Under the pieces are notes generated by a model. It was not told where the DNA came from, ran no database searches, and saw only the letters and a program-made list of their open reading frames with translations. A stretch of DNA of 64,000 nt from Sunxiuqinia sp963974515 (GTDB taxonomy: Bacteria; Bacteroidota; Bacteroidia; Bacteroidales; Prolixibacteraceae): assembly GCF_963974515.1 (NCBI RefSeq), contig NZ_CAXBDD010000002.1:91146-155145 (forward strand), written 5' to 3'. How positions within the stretch are numbered: the stretch's first letter is position 1; each line of letters starts with the position of its first letter. Positions 54,777 to 64,000 of this stretch are shown one piece after another. The position numbers and the translations under genes are program-made.

Positions 54777-55640
54777 ATGACTGACCCGACACCCAAACAT
54801 TACCCCTCCATTGCTCAGAGCTTTGGGGTAACCGGAATCGTAATATTAGGAATGCTGCTGCTTATTCCGGTGATGGTTGCATTAAACAACCTAATTAGCA
54901 AAGAGGCCTCCATGCTCATCTACTACCTGCTGTCCATTGGAATACCTTGCTGGATTGTAATTCAAATTAAAAAATCGAAGACAGGCAATTCTTCCTTCAG
55001 CCTAACCATTGAAAACAAACGGATTATCCCATGGATTATTTTGGGAACAATCGCACTGCTCTGGGGTGTCATTTCGCCAATTGCGAGTACCATACCCATG
55101 TCGGATGAAATTAAGAAAGCATTCATGGACTTTGCTGGTAAAACCGGGCTTTATTCTTTTATGCTCATGGTTATCGCAGCCCCCATTCTCGAAGAGATCC
55201 TATTTCGGGGCATCATACTTGATGGACTGCTAAAAAAGTACAGCCCCCTGAAATCGATATTGGTGTCCAGTTTTCTTTTCGGGTTCGTTCATTTAAATCC
55301 ATGGCAATTTGTTTCCGGTTTTGTGATTGGTATTTTCGCTGGCTGGGTTTACTATCAAACACGTAGTTTACTGGCAGCCATCATTATTCATGCTTCGGCC
55401 AATTTAAACGGATTTTTGGCAAGAATCTTCATGGATGCTGATGCGGCCATGAACGACTCGCTGATTGAAACGTATGGTGGAACCGGCAAGTTAATCCTGG
55501 CTATTTCCGCCTCACTGGTCGTGATTGCGATTTGCATTTACTACCTGGACAAGGCGTTCAAAAAACGAAAAATAAAAGTGGTGCTGAATGAGCCGGATGC
55601 AGACTTGGAATTGGGTAATACGGGTGAAACCAATGCATAA
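54777..55640 (+). CDS. CPBP family intramembrane metalloprotease
   Basis: A 287-residue polytopic protein with the Abi/CPBP (Rce1-like) signature: PILEEILFRG with EExxxR at 139-144, FGFVH at 168-172, and HASAN at 205-209 on successive membrane helices. The glutamates and histidines form the active site. Bacterial members process or confer self-protection against bacteriocin-like peptides, or act in membrane protein processing; the substrate is unknown here. A charged tail (KKRKIKVVLNEPDADLELG) ends it. It is in a run of small membrane-protein genes. Confidence 0.88.
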   Translation: MTDPTPKHYPSIAQSFGVTGIVILGMLLLIPVMVALNNLISKEASMLIYYLLSIGIPCWIVIQIKKSKTGNSSFSLTIENKRIIPWIILGTIALLWGVISPIASTIPMSDEIKKAFMDFAGKTGLYSFMLMVIAAPILEEILFRGIILDGLLKKYSPLKSILVSSFLFGFVHLNPWQFVSGFVIGIFAGWVYYQTRSLLAAIIIHASANLNGFLARIFMDADAAMNDSLIETYGGTGKLILAISASLVVIAICIYYLDKAFKKRKIKVVLNEPDADLELGNTGETNA

Positions 55641-55677
55641 GACTTTCCGGATGACTGGCAAGTTTAAAAATACTACC

Positions 55678-56346
55678 ATGAAGAAAACGCTGTTCCTTTT
55701 CTTACTTTCAATCTCAATCCACACCCTTGGACAAGAACACCTGATTGGGGTACAAGGTGGATTGAATTTGACCAATATCACCGACAACGCGTTCTTTGAT
55801 AACAGCAATACAAAAACCGGCTTTATCGGAGGGATCAATTATACCATCAAGATTTCTGATCGATATCAAATCGGAGTGGACGCCTTATATGCACAACAAG
55901 GATATATTAGCAAATTCATTGCTATAGAAGAATATGGGCATCAGACCGGAGTTGAAGATTCTAAATTCAACCATGACTATTTCAGCCTACCCCTGAAAAT
56001 CGGCTATGAAATGGGCGAGAAAATAAAGATCATCCCGTGGATTGGCCTGGTTCCATCTTTCTTGATCAAGGCAGAATCAATTATTCCCAGATTTGACGAT
56101 TCGGGAAATGTTATTGGTCATGAAACAGTTAATGCCAGGTATGCTATTTCTAAATTTGATTTCGGAGGGCTCCTTGAATTGGGATTTGAAAGTCGATTAA
56201 CCAGCAATCTATTTTTCTGTCCGGCCCTGACGTACCGACATAGTCTAAGCACTTTTTCGAACTCAAACTACTTTGAAGATAGCAAAATTAGACATTATGG
56301 GTTGTCGATTGCCGTGGGAATGAAGTATCGACTAAAAACCAGGTAA
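55678..56346 (+). CDS. Outer-membrane beta-barrel protein (PorT-like family)
   Basis: About 222 residues from ATG 55678 (MKKTLFLFLLSISIHTLGQ is a clear signal peptide). An open frame extends upstream to 55588 inside the CPBP gene and is rejected. The mature protein is an eight-stranded type barrel: GVQGGLNLTNITDN, TGFIGGINYTIKISDRYQIG, VDALYAQQGY, FSLPLKIGYEMG and a final RHYGLSIAVGMKYRLK. The family is common in Bacteroidota and of unspecified function. It starts 37 bp after the protease stop and may be co-transcribed. Confidence 0.85.
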   Translation: MKKTLFLFLLSISIHTLGQEHLIGVQGGLNLTNITDNAFFDNSNTKTGFIGGINYTIKISDRYQIGVDALYAQQGYISKFIAIEEYGHQTGVEDSKFNHDYFSLPLKIGYEMGEKIKIIPWIGLVPSFLIKAESIIPRFDDSGNVIGHETVNARYAISKFDFGGLLELGFESRLTSNLFFCPALTYRHSLSTFSNSNYFEDSKIRHYGLSIAVGMKYRLKTR

Positions 56347-56730
56347 GCGGGAATCACTTTAAAATTTTGTGGATAATTGACATTACCCTATTCAAAAAGA
56401 CTTATTCCCTGTTCCGACCTCTTATGTAGCTTTGTTAAAAATTCTCCTATCGCACTTTATTCGCCTTATTTTTATATTCAGTCTTCGTCAAATAAGGTCA
56501 ATAAGGTTGTGGTTTCTATGTTAATCCCTAGCTTCGAAGGTTTAAGGAAGAAGAAAAAAGGTTCTATTAGAAGATTGTTTGATCTTGCAGCTCAGATTTC
56601 CACCCTAAGAATTTAGAGTGACCCGTAAACGGCCCCACTATAATCAAAGAAATCAATCTGCTCAATGGCTATGAATCCGTCTGTGTACCACTGTGGTTAA
56701 GACAGGAACTGGATGCCTGCTTGATGAGTA

Positions 56731-56764
56731 GTCCTTAACTCGTTTCGGGATCTGCCAGCAAGTT
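56731..56764. repeat. Dispersed dyad repeat, copy 2
   Basis: It aligns with 52494-52530 through the shared TTTCGGG/ATTCAGG centre and the near-identical ATCTGCCAGCAAGTT end. It is again preceded by GGATGC and followed by heptamers. Confidence 0.6.
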
Positions 56765-56774
56765 GGAAAATGGA

Positions 56775-56809
56775 AGATTGGAGATGCTCGATGTTGGATA
56801 CTTGATAAA
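56775..56809. repeat. In-register heptamer array (5 x 7 bp)
   Basis: AGATTGG, AGATGCT, CGATGTT, GGATACT, TGATAAA: five 7-base units with GAT always at positions 2-4. Same type as the array inside the eCIS operon at 39344. Confidence 0.75.
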
Positions 56810-57137
56810 ACTGAAAACGACTGAACACTTTATTCTCCCCTTCCAGGGAAATTCTTCGTGCCTTCGAGTCATTGTGTTTAATTTTTCCGTCAGCAATCTC
56901 GATCCCAATACCCATGGTTGGACCTTTAGAATTTGGAACATAGATTTTGGAATTTCACGAGATGGTTATTGGTCATTAAGATCGTTTATCCCTGGTGGTT
57001 GGATAAAACGAAAGGCGACTGCGCCTGAAAACTGCGACTTTTTCGTTCTTCCTTAACATTGAGTTTACAAAAGGGCGTCCTTGTGTAGACCCCTTTTAAA
57101 TAAGGATTTATTCACTGACCGTTGCTGGAGAAATCTT

Positions 57138-57145
57138 TATATTTG
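57138..57145 (+). promoter_or_regulatory. -7 promoter box of the CoA-transferase gene
   Basis: TATATTTG is a full match to the Bacteroidota TAnnTTTG box, 39 bases before the start codon at 57185, which is normal spacing. A clean -33 TTG at about 19 bases is not present; the nearest TTG is at 13. Confidence 0.5.
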
Positions 57146-57184
57146 CGGCAAACTTCAGAGCACTATTTATTCTAATTCACTATT

Positions 57185-58492
57185 ATGAAGCAAATAAAAT
57201 ACATTACTCCACAAGAAGCAGTAAAAGTCATAAAATCCGGCGATCGTGTTCACCTCAGCAGTGTGGCTGTCACACCCCATACGCTGATCAGACCAATGGT
57301 TGAGCGCGGACGTTCCGGAGAACTTTACGATGTAAAAATCCAGCACATTCACGTTGAAGGCGATGTTGAGTATGCCAACCCCGAGTTTGAAGGCATTTTC
57401 GTTTCGGAACAATTTTTTGTTGGCGGAAACCTGCGCAAGCAAACCCAGGCTGGCTATGCCGATTACATCCCGGTGTTTTTGAGCGAAACACAAAAGCTCA
57501 TTCGCGAAGGCTACCTGAAAGTGAATGTGGCTATGGTTATGGTTTCAACACCCGACAAGCATGGCTTTGTATCGCTGGGTACTTCGGTTGATGCCACCAA
57601 AGCGGCTATTGAATGTGCCGACGTGGTGATTGCAGCCGTTAACCCTAACGTACCAAGAGCCTGGGGCGATGCCATGATCAGCATTGATGAAATTGACTTG
57701 TTTGTTGAAGACGACAGCCCCCTTTACGCCCACGGCATGGCTCCTCTAACAGACACCGACATTCAGATTGGTAAGAATGTCGCTGAGCTGGTGGAAGATG
57801 GCGCTTGCCTGCAAATGGGTATTGGTGGAATTCCAAACGCTGTATTGGCACAGTTGGGAAACCACAAAGACTTAGGAGTACACACCGAAATGTTTGCTGA
57901 TGGGATTCTTCCGTTGGTCGAAAAAGGTGTGGTAACCGGAAAACACAAAGCCATTGACAAAGGCAAGATGGTAGCTTCGTTCCTGATGGGGACAAAAGAA
58001 TTGTATGACTTTATTGATGATAACCCGATGGTGGCCATGATGGATGTGGCCCATACCAACAATGTTCATGTGATTCGTCAAAACGATAAGGTGACTGCAA
58101 TCAATTCTGCACTGGCTATTGACCTGACCGGCCAGGTTTGTGCCGATTCAATCGGAATTAAACATTACTCTGGTGTTGGCGGACAGATTGACTTTATCCG
58201 TGGCGCAGGCCATTCAAGAGGCGGAAAACCCATTATCGCTTTACCATCCGTAACAGCCAAAGGGGTTTCCAAAATCAGCCCTATTCTGATGCCCGGATCA
58301 GGTGTAGTGAGTACCCGTGCCAACATGCACTGGGTGGTTACGGAGCATGGAGCGGTTAACTTATATGGTAAAACCATGCAGGAACGCGCCCGTCTTTTAA
58401 TTTCAATTGCACACCCTGCCCACCGCGAAGAGCTGGACAAGGCTGCCTTTGAGCGTTTTGGTTCACACTTTCATTTTGTACAAGAAAAATAA
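57185..58492 (+). CDS. Acetyl-CoA hydrolase/CoA-transferase family enzyme
   Basis: A 435-residue family I CoA-transferase. AVKVIKSGDRVHLSSVAVTP opens it; MGIGGIPNAVLAQLG is a GxGxP-type loop; the catalytic glutamate is Glu235 in HTEMFADG; the C-terminal domain has GGQIDFIRGAGHSRGGKPI, MPGSGVVSTRANMHWVVTEH and GAVNLYGKTMQERARLLISI. Relatives are 4-hydroxybutyrate, acetyl- and propionyl/succinyl-CoA transferases. Directly upstream of the epimerase and decarboxylase, it most likely exchanges CoA between propionyl-CoA (or acetyl-CoA) and succinate, closing the propionate cycle; the exact substrates are inferred. A terminator follows it, so it may be transcribed apart from the downstream genes. 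Confidence 0.87.
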   Translation: MKQIKYITPQEAVKVIKSGDRVHLSSVAVTPHTLIRPMVERGRSGELYDVKIQHIHVEGDVEYANPEFEGIFVSEQFFVGGNLRKQTQAGYADYIPVFLSETQKLIREGYLKVNVAMVMVSTPDKHGFVSLGTSVDATKAAIECADVVIAAVNPNVPRAWGDAMISIDEIDLFVEDDSPLYAHGMAPLTDTDIQIGKNVAELVEDGACLQMGIGGIPNAVLAQLGNHKDLGVHTEMFADGILPLVEKGVVTGKHKAIDKGKMVASFLMGTKELYDFIDDNPMVAMMDVAHTNNVHVIRQNDKVTAINSALAIDLTGQVCADSIGIKHYSGVGGQIDFIRGAGHSRGGKPIIALPSVTAKGVSKISPILMPGSGVVSTRANMHWVVTEHGAVNLYGKTMQERARLLISIAHPAHREELDKAAFERFGSHFHFVQEK

Positions 58493-58508
58493 CAATCATA
58501 GAACAGGT

Positions 58509-58537
58509 CAAGAGGCAGGACGATCACCTGCCTCTTG
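58509..58537 (+). terminator. Hairpin after the CoA-transferase gene
   Basis: CAAGAGGCAGG pairs perfectly with CCTGCCTCTTG across a 7-base loop, 16 bases after the stop codon. The trailing TTAAGTTT is only a weak T-tract, so termination may be partial and let some transcripts run on to the epimerase. Confidence 0.65.
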
Positions 58538-58678
58538 TTAAGTTTGCATAGCGAAACAAAAGCGTCAATTTTTTTTCTTTCTTTTTCGAATTTTTGAGCA
58601 ATTTGTTTAAAAATATGCATTCAAGCCATTGATCCACATTAAAACTCAAAATAATCACTTTATAAAAAATAATCGATC

Positions 58679-59083
58679 ATGGGAGTAACACATATTGAAC
58701 ACATTGGAATTGCAGTCAACAGCTTGGAAGAAGCCATTCCGTACTATGAAAAGGTACTGGGGCTCAAGTGCTACGCGATTGAAGAAGTAGCCGACCAGAA
58801 AGTGAAAACCGCCTTTTTTAAGGTAGGTGACACCAAGATTGAATTGTTGGAGTCGACCGATCCGCAAGGCCCGATTGGGAAGTTTATTGAAAAGAAAGGA
58901 CAGGGAATTCATCACCTGGCCTTTGCCGTCGACAACGTGAATGAAGCCTTGACACAAGCTTCGGACAACGGCATTCAGCTGATTGATCAAACCGCCCGAA
59001 AAGGAGCCGAAGGCTTAAACATCGGATTTTTACATCCTAAATCAACCCTCGGTGTATTGACCGAGTTTTGCAGCGAAAAATAA
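58679..59083 (+). CDS. mce: Methylmalonyl-CoA epimerase
   Basis: A 134-residue VOC-fold epimerase, normal length. HIEHIGIAVNSLEEAIPYYE opens it with metal ligand His8; GIHHLAFAVDN supplies His79; VLTEFC near the end supplies Glu129. It interconverts (R)- and (S)-methylmalonyl-CoA, needed between the mutase, which is not in this window, and the decarboxylase encoded just downstream. It is 24 bp before the carboxyltransferase gene, in the same operon. Confidence 0.93.
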   Translation: MGVTHIEHIGIAVNSLEEAIPYYEKVLGLKCYAIEEVADQKVKTAFFKVGDTKIELLESTDPQGPIGKFIEKKGQGIHHLAFAVDNVNEALTQASDNGIQLIDQTARKGAEGLNIGFLHPKSTLGVLTEFCSEK

Positions 59084-59107
59084 AAACCAAACATTTATTA
59101 CTACATA

Positions 59108-60667
<1,560 letters not shown>

Positions 60668-60677
60668 CCGAATAAGT

Positions 60678-61043
60678 ATGAATAATCTACTAATCTTTTT
60701 GTCACCACTCATGGATTTCGGCTGGACTGTTGCCTTGGTTGGCTTTATGATCGTATTTGTCGCTCTGGCCCTTTTGGTCATTGTATTTTTGCGTCTTCCG
60801 AAGCTGATCAACATGAACTTCAAAAAGAAACAACAGAAGCCTAAAAAGCACCACTGTGAAGATAAGGACAAAGAATGCCACATTGAAGGAAATGTGACAG
60901 CTGCCATTGGCATGGCTCTTTTTCTCTATTTCAAAAATCAACACGACGAAGAAAGCAATATTGTAACTATTAAAAAGGTTCGCAAAGCCTATTCGCCCTG
61001 GAGTTCAAAAATTTATAGTGTGACCAACAACTGGCCGCGATAA
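60678..61043 (+). CDS. OadG family gamma/delta subunit of the sodium pump
   Basis: A 121-residue protein starting at ATG 60678; a longer frame from 60564 overlaps the carboxyltransferase and is rejected. One membrane helix (VALVGFMIVFVALALLVIVF) is typical of OadG proteins. It is followed by a Lys-rich, Cys/His-containing stretch (KKHHCEDKDKECHIEGN), then a second hydrophobic segment (VTAAIGMALFLYF) and a C-terminal VRKAYSPWSSKIYSVTNNW tail. OadG-type subunits hold the complex together and can bind Zn2+. It begins 10 bp after the carboxyltransferase stop. Confidence 0.85.
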   Translation: MNNLLIFLSPLMDFGWTVALVGFMIVFVALALLVIVFLRLPKLINMNFKKKQQKPKKHHCEDKDKECHIEGNVTAAIGMALFLYFKNQHDEESNIVTIKKVRKAYSPWSSKIYSVTNNWPR

Positions 61044-61070
61044 CCCATGTATTGCTAAATAAGATAACAA

Positions 61071-61496
61071 ATGAAAAAATATAAATTTACCATAACCGGC
61101 GATGAATACGATGTCCATATCAAAGAGATCGAGGACAACATTGCCACCATCGAAGTGAACGGTACGAAGTACGAAGTCGTCATTCAAGGCGAAGTGAAAT
61201 CGACCAAAACACCAAGGCTCGTGCGTAAACCGGTTGTTCAGCAACCTGGCGAAGGCCTGATTAAAAAACAACAATCAGGAGGAGGAACCACTGTAAAAGC
61301 GCCCCTGCCGGGGACCATCTTCAAAATCAATGTTGCGGTTGGCGACCAGGTGAAATCGGGCGACAAACTGCTGGTGATGGAAGCCATGAAAATGGAAAAT
61401 CAGATCCTTGCGGAAAAAGATGGCCAAATTTCTGTCATCAAAGTCAAAGAAGGAGATGCCGTTTTACAGGATGATGTTTTATTGGAAATTAGCTAA
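61071..61496 (+). CDS. mmdC: Biotin carrier subunit of methylmalonyl-CoA decarboxylase
   Basis: A 141-residue biotin carrier. The N-terminal ~45 residues are a small beta region (YKFTITGDEYDVHIKEIED). A flexible Pro/Gln/Gly linker (QQPGEGLIKKQQSGGG) leads to the biotinyl domain (APLPGTIFKINVAVGDQVKSG), with EAMKMEN and biotinylated Lys107. It swings carboxybiotin from the carboxyltransferase to the membrane beta subunit, where decarboxylation drives Na+ export. It lies between the OadG and beta genes. Confidence 0.93.
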   Translation: MKKYKFTITGDEYDVHIKEIEDNIATIEVNGTKYEVVIQGEVKSTKTPRLVRKPVVQQPGEGLIKKQQSGGGTTVKAPLPGTIFKINVAVGDQVKSGDKLLVMEAMKMENQILAEKDGQISVIKVKEGDAVLQDDVLLEIS

Positions 61497-61511
61497 AAGA
61501 CCCTGCGAATA

Positions 61512-63155
61512 ATGAAAAAAATAGGCCTTATAATCGCTGCGTTACTGTTACTTCTCCCCTCTTTTATGAGGGCTGATGAAAACAGTGATTTAGCGAAGAC
61601 GATCATAAGCGGAAAATGGATTAACCGAAGCGACGGTTACGTGGCTTCGCCAACATTCAATCCCAAAGTAGATAAAAAGGAAGATTTTGATTCGGCCAAG
61701 CGCTACAAAACGCTTTCTTTTTCAAGCGACTATACCTTCACGATGGATTCGCTGAAACAACGCTATTCAGGCAAATGGAACCTAGACGACGGAAAGATCG
61801 TCATGGATTTCAATCCAAAGGTGGTGACCCATCTGAACAAGAATATGGATCCGAATGCCCAAACCAACGCGTATGTAACCACAGACGAATTGCTGGACCT
61901 GGGCAAGCGTGAGTTAAGTTTGAACAATGGCAAGCTGACGGGCGATGGCTACGAATACAAAAACTATTCGGGTGCTATCTCGGGTTTGTTTAACTTTTAT
62001 GAGTTCTCCGGTTTTGCCAATGCCACCTGGAAGCACATGCTGATGATGTGTATTGGGTTCATCTTTATCTTTCTGGCTATTAAATACGACTTTGAACCGC
62101 TGTTGTTGGTGCCGATTGGTTTTGGAATTTTGATTGGTAACATTCCGATGTTTCAGGCTGTTGACTTCAACCTGAAACTGGGAATTTACGAGCCTGGTTC
62201 GGTGATGAACATCCTGTATCAAGGGGTGGTTCAAGGCTGGTATCCACCGCTCATTTTCCTGGGCATTGGTGCCATGACTGACTTCTCGTCGCTCATTTCC
62301 AATCCTAAGCTGATGTTGCTGGGAGCAGCCGCGCAAATTGGTATTTTCCTGACTTTTTTGGGAGCACTTTGGCTGGGCTTTGCTCCACCCGAAGCGGGTG
62401 CCATTGGTATTATTGGTGGCGCTGATGGTCCTACTGCGATCTTCATCTCATCGAAGCTGGCCAATGGTGTTAACGTCATGGCCAATGGTCAAGTTGTTCA
62501 AAACCTGATTGGACCCATCGCGATTGCTGCTTATTCTTACATGGCTTTGGTTCCGGTAATTCAACCACCAGTCATCAAATTGCTGACCAGCAAGAAAGAG
62601 CGTCTGATCCGGATGAAACCTCCACGGGCAGTTTCCAAACTGGAAAAGATATTGTTCCCCATTGTTGGTTTAATTCTAACAGCTTACATTGCACCTTCAG
62701 CCCTTCCGCTGCTGGGTATGTTGTTCTTCGGAAACTTGCTGAAAGAGTCGACAGTCACCAAACGTTTGGCTGATACGGCAAACTTTGCCCTGATCAACAC
62801 GATTACTATCTTGCTCGGAATCACCGTTGGCGCATCCACGCAAGCCGATATTTTCCTGACTCCTTCATCCATTAAAATCTTTATTCTTGGTGCAGTTTCA
62901 TTCGTTATTGCAACTGCCGGAGGTGTTATTGGTGCGAAAATTATGAACCTGTTCTATAAAAAGGAGAACCGGATCAATCCTATGATTGGAGCTGCTGGTG
63001 TGTCTGCCGTTCCCGACAGCGCCCGCGTAGTGCAAACCATGGGACTGAAAGAAGATCCAACCAACCACTTGCTGATGCATGCTATGGCCCCCAATGTTTC
63101 AGGGGTAATTGGTTCAGCAATTGGTGCGGGGATCCTGCTCAGTTTTTTGATGTAA
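61512..63155 (+). CDS. mmdB: Sodium-pumping decarboxylase beta subunit with extra N-terminal domain
   Basis: A 547-residue protein. The canonical membrane beta subunit starts near residue 160 (FANATWKHMLMMCIGFIFIF, then FEPLLLVPIGFGILIGNIPM), with the conserved GIGAMTDFSSLISNP, GAIGIIGGADGPTAIFISS (ion- and carboxybiotin-site region), and AAGVSAVPDSARVVQ near the end. It decarboxylates carboxybiotin and pumps Na+. Beta subunits are usually ~380-430 residues. Here a signal peptide (~1-21) and a ~130-residue lipocalin-like beta region (ISGKWINRSDGYVASPTF, RYSGKWNLDDGKIVMDF) are added, presumably on the outside. It ends the operon. Confidence 0.92.
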   Translation: MKKIGLIIAALLLLLPSFMRADENSDLAKTIISGKWINRSDGYVASPTFNPKVDKKEDFDSAKRYKTLSFSSDYTFTMDSLKQRYSGKWNLDDGKIVMDFNPKVVTHLNKNMDPNAQTNAYVTTDELLDLGKRELSLNNGKLTGDGYEYKNYSGAISGLFNFYEFSGFANATWKHMLMMCIGFIFIFLAIKYDFEPLLLVPIGFGILIGNIPMFQAVDFNLKLGIYEPGSVMNILYQGVVQGWYPPLIFLGIGAMTDFSSLISNPKLMLLGAAAQIGIFLTFLGALWLGFAPPEAGAIGIIGGADGPTAIFISSKLANGVNVMANGQVVQNLIGPIAIAAYSYMALVPVIQPPVIKLLTSKKERLIRMKPPRAVSKLEKILFPIVGLILTAYIAPSALPLLGMLFFGNLLKESTVTKRLADTANFALINTITILLGITVGASTQADIFLTPSSIKIFILGAVSFVIATAGGVIGAKIMNLFYKKENRINPMIGAAGVSAVPDSARVVQTMGLKEDPTNHLLMHAMAPNVSGVIGSAIGAGILLSFLM

Positions 63156-63174
63156 AAAGCCATTTCAATAATTT

Positions 63175-63209
63175 AAAAGGTTGTTCTCGAAAGGGAACAA
63201 CCTTTTTTT
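63175..63209 (+). terminator. Strong rho-independent terminator of the decarboxylase operon
   Basis: AAAAGGTTGTTC pairs perfectly with GAACAACCTTTT. The inner bases extend the stem (CTC with GGG, one wobble) and can close with a GAAA tetraloop. Seven T follow. It begins 20 bases after the beta-subunit stop. Confidence 0.93.
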
Positions 63210-63246
63210 GTATTATTGTATTCGTAAACCTAAAAAAACCATACCA

Positions 63247-64000
63247 ATGAAGAAATTTATCCTCGCTTTGATTGCTATTGCTTTCCTTTTTACGGCGCAC
63301 ACACAACCCAGTAAAGACTTTCCGACAAAAACACTGAACGTGTTGGTGTTCTCCAAAACTGTTGGTTGGAAACACCAATCCATTTCAAGTGGAATTAAAA
63401 TGTTTAGCGACCTGGCCCTAACAGAAGGCTGGAACCTGACGGCTACCGAAGACGCCAAGCTATTTACAGTGGATTTCCTGGTTAATTTTGATGTGGTGGT
63501 CTTTTTAAATCCAACACAGGACGTACTCAGTGAGCAACAGCAGAAAGCTTTTCAAACCTTTATGGAAACCGGCAAAGGCTTTGTTGGTATCCATGCTTCG
63601 GCTGATTGCGAATATGATTGGGAGTGGTACGGAAAATTAAACGGTGCCTACTTTTTGACCCATCCTCCGGCACAGGAAGGAAAAGTTATTTTTGAAGATT
63701 TCGACCACCCTTCCATGGAACCGTTTAAAGGAATGGACAGCTACACCACCTTTGATGAGTGGTACAGCTTCAAGTCCAATCCACGCGAAAAGGTACATGT
63801 ACTGGCACGTCTGGACGAATCGACCATTACCAAGGCAGATAACGACAAGTGGAAAATGGAAGACCACCCACTGATCTGGTGGCAGGAATTTGATGGCATT
63901 CGTTCTTTCTATTCAGTATTCGGACACACCCACGAAGCTTTTCAGGATCCTAAGATTCAGGCGCATTACGCCGGAGCGGTTAACTGGGCGGGAAGAAGGT
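63247..64000 (+). CDS. Secreted ThuA-domain protein (truncated by the window edge)
   Basis: The frame is open for 251 codons from ATG 63247 to the end. A signal peptide (FILALIAIAFLFTAHTQP) is followed by a ThuA domain: LNVLVFSKTVGWKHQSI, VDFLVNFDVVVFLNPTQDVL, GKGFVGIHASADCEYDW, then HPPAQEGKVIFEDFDHP and HPLIWWQEFDGIRSFYSVFG, with histidines of the family core. It is longer than the ThuA protein at 3877 and of the 'trehalose utilisation' subtype often fused to other domains; the C-terminus is not visible. It likely acts on extracellular or periplasmic sugars; the substrate is unknown. Confidence 0.87.
   Translation, partial: MKKFILALIAIAFLFTAHTQPSKDFPTKTLNVLVFSKTVGWKHQSISSGIKMFSDLALTEGWNLTATEDAKLFTVDFLVNFDVVVFLNPTQDVLSEQQQKAFQTFMETGKGFVGIHASADCEYDWEWYGKLNGAYFLTHPPAQEGKVIFEDFDHPSMEPFKGMDSYTTFDEWYSFKSNPREKVHVLARLDESTITKADNDKWKMEDHPLIWWQEFDGIRSFYSVFGHTHEAFQDPKIQAHYAGAVNWAGRR

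Larger units (their letters stand above)
56347..57184. other. Long intergenic region with dispersed repeats
   Basis: An 838-bp spacer before the propionate operon. Open frames inside it have no family resemblance. It holds dyad repeat copy 2 (56731-56764), a five-unit heptamer array (56775-56809), a GGAACATAGATTTTGG stretch near 56936, a weak dyad AAAAGGG/CCCTTTT (57069-57097), and the promoter of the CoA-transferase gene. Confidence 0.6.

Noticed and set aside
56377..56616. 79-codon plus-strand open frame after the beta-barrel gene
   Set aside because: Composition resembles random translation of AT-rich DNA and there is no motif or operon support.
56763..57056. 97-codon plus-strand open frame before the CoA-transferase
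   Set aside because: It reads through the heptamer array and dyad repeat; no family resemblance.
57069..57097. Weak hairpin AAAAGGG/CCCTTTT as a terminator
   Set aside because: The stem is only 7 bp with a 15-base loop, and it is not directly behind a gene on either strand; mentioned only as part of the spacer.

Overview
The window comes from a Bacteroidota chromosome, most likely an anaerobic or facultative Bacteroidales/Marinilabiliales-type organism; this is inferred from gene content, not from a marker gene. Clues are a type IX secretion sorting domain at the left edge, DUF5916 and ThuA-domain proteins, a fused 2-oxoacid dehydrogenase E1, a Na+-pumping methylmalonyl-CoA decarboxylase operon for the succinate-propionate route, and a Bacteroidota-style extracellular contractile injection system (eCIS). 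No tRNA, rRNA, CRISPR array, integrase or transposase was seen.

1-18 kb: the 3' end of a secreted carbohydrate-binding T9SS protein; a minus-strand sugar-oxidation group (lipoprotein cytochrome c, sorbosone/glucose dehydrogenase-like lipoprotein, then ThuA and an MFS sugar transporter); a 1417-residue AsmA-like membrane protein built of about 175-residue repeats; a sensor histidine kinase with a TTG start; a GT2 / ArnT-like glycosyltransferase pair transcribed divergently; a MATE exporter; and a DUF5916 outer-membrane protein.

18-25 kb: a three-gene acyl-CoA carboxylase operon (biotin carboxylase, biotin carrier, carboxyltransferase) and a fused alpha/beta E1 of a branched-chain 2-oxoacid dehydrogenase.

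24.8-46.3 kb (minus strand): the main feature, an uninterrupted run of 18 genes over 21.5 kb encoding an eCIS (relatives: Serratia AFP, Photorhabdus PVC, MACs, AlgoCIS). In transcription order: DUF4255 cap/terminator, an unknown 349-aa protein, sheath, two tube proteins, a 54-aa DUF5908 protein, LysM baseplate protein, VgrG-like spike, PAAR tip, gp25, two large baseplate proteins, an unknown 902-aa protein, tape-measure protein, AAA+ ATPase, a DUF4157 putative cargo/effector, a small HEAT-like protein, and a YkgJ-type cysteine-cluster protein. The last three overlap end to start and form the accessory cargo end. The leader upstream of 46320 carries two dyad symmetries.

46.3-57.2 kb: a looser accessory stretch with long spacers. 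It holds a lipoprotein and its small partner, a divergent PEP carboxylase, a glycolipid-binding-family protein, three small membrane proteins, a pair of overlapping paralogous small genes, a CPBP intramembrane protease and an outer-membrane beta-barrel protein. Its spacers carry several degenerate repeat types: in-register heptamers of the form N-GAT-NNN, a CCTGAACTTGTTTCAGGATCT-like dyad, and a 40-bp AT-rich box. A five-unit heptamer array also sits inside the eCIS operon directly before the gp25 start codon.

57-64 kb: a CoA-transferase, methylmalonyl-CoA epimerase and a four-subunit Na+-translocating methylmalonyl-CoA decarboxylase (carboxyltransferase, gamma/OadG, biotin carrier, beta with an extra N-terminal domain), closed by a strong intrinsic terminator. 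A truncated second ThuA-domain protein runs off the right edge. PEP carboxylase, CoA-transferase, epimerase and decarboxylase together fit conversion of succinate to propionate with sodium export.
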